Assembly (NCBI GenBank): GCA_000697055.1
Contig: JNDT01001623.1
Span: forward strand, 1-38,361
Source of the DNA: Saksenaea vasiformis B4078
Lineage: Eukaryota > Mucoromycota > Mucoromycetes > Mucorales > Saksenaeaceae
Length of the DNA: 38,361 nt
Direction: 5' to 3'
A program made the translations under genes and the position numbers. Positions 32,209 through 38,361 of this stretch are shown here, piece after piece. The notes beneath the pieces are model-generated. The model had not been told where the DNA came from. It saw only the letters and a program-made list of their open reading frames with translations, and made no database searches. How positions within the stretch are numbered: the stretch's first letter is position 1; each line of letters starts with the position of its first letter.

Positions 32209-34003
32209 CTAAAACGGTGGTGGCCCAGTATAATTGTTGGTCCTAAAAAAGAATTGAATATCTTGTAGCTTATCCTTATTTCCTATACTTACGTTCCTCG
32301 TTCCCGTTTTAACATGGCTACTTCTCGTCGTAATACATTAATTTCACCTTCCATTTCATAATCACGACGCTTAAGCACTGAAATATATTCAACAGCTACA
32401 ACAATCCCGTTAGAATCAACCTGTGCTATACTCTCATTTTTTTTACCTTTACTCAAGATCTCCCATTTACTTGTCTTCAAATTCTTTTCAACTGGTAGTG
32501 AATCTCGGAGTTCATCAAAGAGTTCCTTCATTTCTTTTCTTCTTTTTCTTTCAGCTAGCTTGTGGCTGACACGAAGTTCGGGACTGCGTGAATACGGCGT
32601 TTCGGATTTACGTGCCGGTTTGCCATCATCCAACAAGTACAGTTCCTCTCGTTGAGGATACAAATCATTTCCACTGTTGCTTTTATGACGCAAAGTTACA
32701 ACTGGCATCGAAGCACGTCGGCCCAGCGAAGGTGCCTCTTCGTTATCATTGAGAATAGATTTACGTCGATGATGCAACAAAACGCCATTGGCGGCGTAAG
32801 GATGATGCTGTTGACGTTGTTGTTGACGCTGCTGTTGTTGCTGTTGCTGTTGCTGCTGCTGCTGCTGTTGTTGTTGTTGTTGTTGTTGTTGTTGCTGATA
32901 GTGCGCATGATGATCGGTGCCAGAAGAGGAAGCATGTCGGACACCATGACGCGCGTATCTATCCTCTGTTGCAGCAATTTTGCCTGGACCATCTGCAGAC
33001 ACATCGGCTGCTTGAGGGGGACTTGAAGGTGCTGAATAAGGACCATTAGGTGATTCATGGATTGTGGTAGGAAACCGAAAAGCTAAAAAAGTAACGTTTT
33101 CTTTTTAGTTAGGATCAAGTGTTTACTACAAATAAAAGAGTTATAGAAAAAAATAAAATAAAACCAACCTCGATGTTTGGATGGTACAAGGGTCGGTCTG
33201 GCCGGCTGTGGATGTTGATACGATGGCTCAGCTGTAGCTATGGAGTGACGCCGTTGGAATGAATCATAAGACATCATTGGAAGTGAGTCTCGTCTACCGC
33301 TTGCTGCAGCAGGAGCCCCAGAATAGTATGGCGGCTCATCATGATTGAGTCGCGACTTCACAAAAGATGGAGAAGGAGAGCGCGACGAATAATCATAATC
33401 CGTCACAGTTGCAAGTGAACCTCGTCGACTGGCCGTGGCCGAAGCCGTGGTAGGCAAAGGCAAGTTATTCAAGTCTGTGATAGACGGACGACGGTATTCG
33501 TACTCAACAGTAGATCCTCGTCTGGAATAACTTTCGTACTGCAACGGCTCCAAAGGCGACAGGTTGCGACCATGTGTTGGTGGTGGCTCGTGCGCTGGTG
33601 AAAGACGAGGACTATGACGATGAGAAGGGGATGTACTAACAGACATGTCCGATAATCGATGCCGCACGTACTCTTCCGATGCTGCTGACTGAGGCATGGG
33701 CGAGTACGGCTGCATGTTTGTAATCGACGGTAACTGAGGTTTGCTTTCTATTTTTTTTAAAAAAAGAAAAAAGGAAAACGTTTCAGCCCATCTCCATGGT
33801 AACTATTTTTTTCTGTGGGTTTCTCTCCTTTTCTCTCCCTTACCTTGTGAAATGTCATTCTGTTCGGCGGGCTCGTATTGTTCATCAATAACCATCTTGT
33901 CCGATGTGTCTTCAGATGATTGAGGTTGATGGCTCGTCGACAACAACAACTCTCGAGCAGGAGGAAGCATATAGCCATTTGTCTCAAGTCGCGCAGTATC
34001 CAT
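32209..34003 (-). CDS. Basic helix-loop-helix transcription factor with polyglutamine tract
   Basis: Exons 34003-33844, 33747-33169, 33082-32447, 32395-32293 and 32242-32209 join in phase to give 503 aa. Residues 1 to about 300 are low-complexity Ser/Pro/Tyr-rich with RRGS-type repeats that could be phosphorylation sites. A polyglutamine run (23 Gln) follows near residue 310. The DNA-binding domain is at about 418-480: HKLAERKRR as basic region (His, Glu, Arg in the E-box contact positions, the class that binds CACGTG-like sites), then helix 1, loop, and SKAVEYISVLKRRDYEM as helix 2, split by a 51-nt intron inside the SKAVEY motif. A leucine-rich coil follows. The last exon codes only NNYTGPPPF-like residues; without it translation stops a few codons earlier at GT. 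Nuclear regulator; target genes unknown. Members related to fungal Esc1/Ino-type bHLH proteins are plausible. Confidence 0.88.
32808..32896 (-). repeat. CAG/CAA trinucleotide tract (polyglutamine)
   Basis: An in-frame mixture of CAG and CAA codons, encoding 23 successive Gln and two short Gln-Arg interruptions, inside the bHLH gene. Prone to length change without frame loss. Confidence 0.9.
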
Positions 34004-35032
34004 GGTAATGAGTTACTAAGCGGGAAGAAAACTGACAAAAAAAAACAAAAGGAAAAAAGGAAGGTGTAAAGCCAACAAGAAAGAGAGAAAAAATTTAAGC
34101 TGACCGACACCCAAAAAAAAAAGGGGATTGTCTTTTTGGTGACCCCGAAAAATCATGTTGTGACAAAAAATGAACACGAGGTGTCTAAATTATGCAGCAA
34201 AAAAGGATGATAGAAACCGCGTTAAGAACAAAAAGTACACACACTCCACAGTCACGACCTTCCTTTCTGTTTCTTACGTATTATTAAAGAAAAATCTTTT
34301 TTATATCATCTCCTTTATAATGTAGACGCAGTACCTTAATATAAAAGATGCATGTGTTATCCGTGTGTGTCTGTGTTCCAAGAATTACAGAAAAAAGTAA
34401 ATAAACTTTGAAAGGAACAAGGATATACATGGACACACAAACATACGCAAAGCCGATAAAAAAAAAGGAGACTCTCTCTTTTTTTTTTTTTCCTTGAGCT
34501 CATAGACCTTATGTATCTATTCATCGAGGAGTTGAGGGGGAAGGCATGTTAAGAGACAAAACCGAAAGACAATAAGCCAAAAGGACCCATGATAAGGAAG
34601 ACAATGTCAAATAGATAGCAGTCATTTGTTGATGACCATGGCTGCACGGTGATCCGAAACAAGCTGTCTGTCGCTGTCGTGTAGCTTATAATATATCAAA
34701 CTATCTGCCATGCGTACATCGCGTGTGGCTGTAATGATCGTGAACAACTTAGGAGAACATAAGGCTATGGAGACATGTCAATACGACATAAAAGGCAATC
34801 TTTCTGTCAGGAAGAAGGATAGGTCAATGACATGCTGCTACACTGACTACCTTTCTATTCTCCTTTCAAAAGGAAACCCTATGTCTCTCTCTCTCTTTCT
34901 CTCTCTGTCTCTGTACTATTTTTTCATAATCAAAAAGATGGCAACACTCCTTTTTCTCACTTTCTTTTTCTTTCTTTGTTGAATTCTCTCCTTGATACAA
35001 GTAAAAGGGAAATTTTCAAACACACATGTCAT
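34004..35032. other. Intergenic between bHLH and M13 peptidase genes
   Basis: About 1 kb containing the bHLH promoter and the peptidase 3' UTR. Rich in T runs and with a (TC)n microsatellite near 34879-34912. No gene is supported; an ORF at 34710-34982 ends in poly-Phe from a T-rich run. Confidence 0.45.
34879..34912. repeat. TC dinucleotide microsatellite
   Basis: A stretch of TC units with a few interruptions (GTCTCTCTCTCTCTTTCTCTC...). Confidence 0.75.
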
Positions 35033-37853
35033 CTACCATAATTCACACTTGTGCACTGGGTTCATCCGACTACCCACAGGACACTGGAACACCTCGGCAA
35101 AATGTTTCGAATTTTGGAGTGCACCAATAACACGCCATTCGGAAGGGGAGTGTTCATCCGTCAAAACCTAATCATTGAGGTAGGTTACTTGTTACTTGCC
35201 CTTTCAGTAAACCTTACATTTTTCAGTTGCTGTTCTCGGGTAAATTTGCGACACCAGATACGACCGTAGTTGATAAAGAATAGTTGTTCTGGAGTGAATT
35301 TTTCGAGACCCGGCAGTTGTACATTGTTATAGCGCTTAGTCTCATAGCGCTTCTTCCATGCTAGATAGGATTCTCCTAGCCCGCCATTATCAGCTAAATT
35401 CTCTCCCAAAGTCATTTTGCCGTTGACGTGAACAGCGTTGCCCTGTCCATCTTCCACTGTGAAATCCGAATACTGTTTAACAAAGCACTGCGCCTTCTTA
35501 TTAAAGGCCTCTGCTGTCTCATTCGTCCACCATTGAACAAGACGGCCGTCACCATCGAATTGACGCCCAGAATTATCAAAACCGTGCTAGCAAGAAATAA
35601 GCCTCACAGAAAAAATACCTATTGGGTCCTTACCGTGAGCTCATGTCCCATTACTGAGCCGATACCACCATAGTTCAAGTATTCAGGGTAATCACTAGAG
35701 AAGAAAGGTCGTTGCAGGATACCTGCAGGGAACACAATCTAGGAACAGTTGAGAAAAAAGCTTTTTTTTTCTTCCTCCCCACTAGTACCTCATTGAAAGA
35801 CGGATTATTGTATGCATTAACTTCCATTGGTGTCATAAGCCACTTAGAACGGTCAGGAGTCTTGCCTACATCGTGCCATTCTTTTGCAACAGACCATGAT
35901 CGACCTTGGACAACATTCTCGAAGAATGTATCCTTATCAACCTTTAAGCTCGAGTAATAGTCAGATAGTGACACAGGCGACATCACATCAGGTGAGCCAG
36001 TGGGATAACCCATCTTTGTCACAAATTTTTTGACCTATTCTTCAATAAGTAACGAGAACAATAGCTACCTTTGCCTTTTTCAGTTTTTACCTTGTCAACT
36101 GCTTTCTCTCTTGTTTCATCATCGATCCAAGTCAATTCTGGCAATCGGCTGATAAAGATATCTTTGATTGACTCTACAAATGCATCTGCTCGTTTCTTGG
36201 AGTTTCCACCAAACCGATCGAGGACAAAGTATCGACCAGCAATGAAACCAAGAGATTCAGAGGATCTGTCAAGACATGTTTCCCACCTTGGTTTTGCGTT
36301 TCTTGGATCTGAGCCACTCAAATAGGCATTTAGTTCATGAATATGCTGTCGTACGTCTTGGCCCAAAGCTTCTGAATAAGTGTGCATAACTCTCCACATC
36401 AAGTACACTTGAACTGTACTAGGTGATGTCTTGTCCAAAACCTCGGAAAGCTTGCGTACATACTCTGGCGATGATACCACAACGGTGTCTGGATGAGGCG
36501 CAGTAGCGGGAATCATATCATCCACATAAAGACCCCAATCAACGGCTGATGCCAACTGAGTGATTTGAGACAGGGTTCGTGGATTATACATTTTCTCAGG
36601 ATCCATCAAGTCTTCCTTGAAGTCGCTAATATTAGCCAATTCCTTTTCAAAAGCGACCACTTTTTTGGCCATCTCGGAAATGTTCCACTTCTCCGCTTCC
36701 TTCATTTTACTAAAGACGGTCTTCATTGTTCCAACTGTTGCCTCATAGAGCGCATCAACTGCATCCTTGCGGTCGTAATATTCTTTCGAAGGAAGTGTCA
36801 AACCAGCTTGGAACAATTGCAATGAAGAGATCTGAGGATCTACAGGGTCCTTTAAGAGTAGTGTCAGTTCCTTTCCTTCCTTTCAGTGGTAACTTACAGC
36901 ATCGACGCCAATTTCAAACAACGCATCAATATCATGTTTAGCTAGGTACACGAGCGTCCTTGTTAGCTGATGAACCTGGCTGCGAAGTTGTACAGGGTAA
37001 AGATCAAGCACCTTCCGGAGAAGCGGTAAGATTGGTTCAGCGCCACGAGCATCGATCACCGTCTCATTCATGCACGCATCGAAAAAGCCTTTGAGCTTAT
37101 TGAAGTTCTGTTTGTCGATCAACTTGTCTGGCTCGGGCAAACGATCATCCTTGCCGTGGGTCCGGTCGTAGAACGAGTCAAAATCCTCCGACAAGATGTT
37201 ACGCAACGTGCGGATGTTATCCGTAGCAAGCAAGGCAAAAGTACCAGTACTTGATTTACCGTCTGGAATATCGTTGTGTCTCATCCAATTATTACCTAGA
37301 CAAGGGATAAGTACATATAAACAAACAAATATGCTATTGTGCTTATCTTACATGTGTAGGCATAAAAATCATCACAAGGGTCAACGGCTGTGTCAATATC
37401 CTATACCCTTTTAGCAAAAGAAAAAGAAAGCACGTTTCCTGTTACCTTGATAATCTCTGCAGCCGTTAAAACACAGTCGGGGGTTAAGCATAGAGGCTAA
37501 CAAAGAAATGGTTGGATTCATGAGTCACACGTTCCAGAAGAATATGTCTTCTCCTTTACCTTTTCACTCCCTGGTGGAGGCGGCGTTGGCGCTGGTGCAG
37601 AGGGTGGAGAGGGTTTGGAATCCCTTGGAGGAACATCGTAGACACGCCTTGCGTAAAGTCCGATGAAGATGCAAAGAATAATGAAGAAAGCAATGCTCAA
37701 GACGAAAAGGATCTTCTCTAACAGCGTAAATCTACCAGGTTGTACTCTTTCGTTAAGCTGGCCATGATAGTTATTGGCGGGGTCATTAGGGGGTTCACGT
37801 TCATTGTCGTCCAAGTCCTCGTTGGCCAGTAGTGGTGCTCGTTCATTACTCAT
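35033..37853 (-). CDS. M13 (neprilysin/ECE-like) zinc metallopeptidase, type II membrane protein
   Basis: Nine exons: 37853-37560, 37496-37446, 37400-37352, 37295-36898, 36849-36091, 36034-35789, 35738-35634, 35586-35218 and 35167-35033. All are in phase and give 801 aa, normal for M13. Residues 1-45 are cytosolic and include ERAPLL, an acidic dileucine-type sorting motif. One membrane segment lies at about 47-69 and a Pro-rich stalk follows. The ectodomain starts at CLTPDC and [14 protein letters not shown], shows the substrate-binding NAYNNP, the zinc motif HELTH (631-635), ENLAD with the third zinc ligand Glu about 696, and the family end CELW. It would cut peptides on the cell surface or in a vacuole/endosome lumen. 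The intron before exon 8 falls inside HELTH, between Thr634 and His635. Catalytic set complete; fungal substrate unknown. Confidence 0.95.
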
Positions 37854-38361
37854 GGCGCAGTAAGACAGGAGAAAAAGGGAAAACCCTCCGTGAGAAATTT
37901 GCTTTAAATATTGCTTACCAAAATGCGTTTTACTCTACCTAAATTTTGCGTCCAGAAAGAATCAATCTTCCGCTGAAAAGGAAACAAGCATTCGTACTTA
38001 GCATAGCAGCTATGGCAGAGAGATCATATATTCCGTGCATGAGTTTGATCCTCCCATAGACGCGAAAATTTATTGGAGCGGCATATAACATGTCCTATGA
38101 AACAATGCGGCGACGTTTTTTAACTTATTACGTTAAGTATCCGCCCATGGCGCCGGGACATCCTTTTTTTTCACATTTTACTGGCATGATATTAACAGTC
38201 AATACACGTTTTGTGACCATTGCCTTGATTGAAGCATTGCATATCGTACTTAAGGTTGCCATTGATCGGATAGTTTGCTGCATTGAGTTAATAAAGTGTA
38301 TGATCTTCTCCTTAAATACGAAGCATTTCCCGTTATCTGAAACATTTTGAGAGGGTCCTAT
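37854..38361. other. Promoter side of the peptidase gene and window end
   Basis: Contains the hairpin repeat at 37940-38073. An 86-codon ORF at 38090-38350 has no family signal and is probably chance. Confidence 0.45.
37940..38073. repeat. Hairpin/MITE-like element E with TAAATTTT-GCGTC termini
   Basis: TAAATTTTGCGTCCA at the left and TAGACGCGAAAATTTA at the right are inverted repeats. The complementarity goes on inward (AATCAA against TTGATCC-type bases) for about 28 bp. The termini are the same as the arm bases of copies A to D, but there is no GTAAGT/AG intron inside. TA at both ends could be a TA target duplication of a Tc1/mariner-type MITE. It lies about 90 bp upstream of the peptidase start codon. 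Confidence 0.6.

Noticed and set aside
32652..33026. Poly-Leu ORF opposite the polyglutamine tract
   Set aside because: Simple complement of CAG/CAA codons; the bHLH reading joins five exons in phase.
38090..38350. 86-codon ORF at the right end
   Set aside because: No recognisable motif, ordinary intergenic composition, no splice partners.

Overview
The window reads as nuclear DNA from an early-diverging filamentous fungus, most likely Mucoromycota (Mucorales-like). The evidence is a fungal translation elongation factor 3 gene, many short GT-AG introns (about 45-100 nt) in nearly every gene, CTAAC-type branch sites, AT-rich intergenic DNA, and a Fanzor-type nuclease gene of the kind found in this group. 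Nothing bacterial, viral or organellar was recognised, and no tRNA, rRNA or CRISPR array was seen. Exon structures were assembled by hand from splice signals, reading phase and family motifs. No database search was possible.

Left edge (1-3616, minus): the 5' part of a long multi-exon Fanzor (eukaryotic TnpB-like, RNA-guided nuclease) gene running off the left end. It keeps the RuvC-I Asp and an Asn-Glu-His motif at the very edge, but carries at least one frame break.

4.5-18.2 kb is an accessory stretch with three alpha/beta-hydrolase (epoxide hydrolase-like) paralogues on the plus strand (4531-5793, 13913-15210, 16915-18209). All three share one intron plan, including an 8-nt micro-exon. Copies 1 and 2 are each followed tail-to-tail by a copy of the same unrecognised two-repeat protein: intact at 6114-6833, broken at 15420-16076. 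This points to segmental duplication. Copies 2 and 3 share a nearly identical tract that looks like gene conversion. Between them lie a small secreted Lys/Gly-rich cysteine protein (9349-9780), a weak transposase-like relic near 12.9 kb and a cluster of hairpin repeats just upstream of the third hydrolase.

18.2-21.8 kb (minus) holds a membrane-anchored calcineurin-like phosphatase resembling fungal Ppn2 and an SPT2 histone-chaperone gene. 21.8-28.4 kb has no convincing protein gene. It holds two copies of a 520-590 bp repeat module with minisatellite-like DNA beside them. Each module ends in a short inverted repeat whose arms are separated by a canonical intron and followed by AATAAA. Four such hairpins share this plan, and a fifth intron-less one lies upstream of the last gene.

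The right third is conserved core genome: EF3 (28492-31785, plus), a polyglutamine-containing bHLH transcription factor (32209-34003, minus) and a nine-exon M13 zinc metallopeptidase (35033-37853, minus).

The most unusual items are the Fanzor locus and the intron-split hairpin family, whose arms differ between copies yet stay complementary within each copy and would fold on themselves only after splicing.
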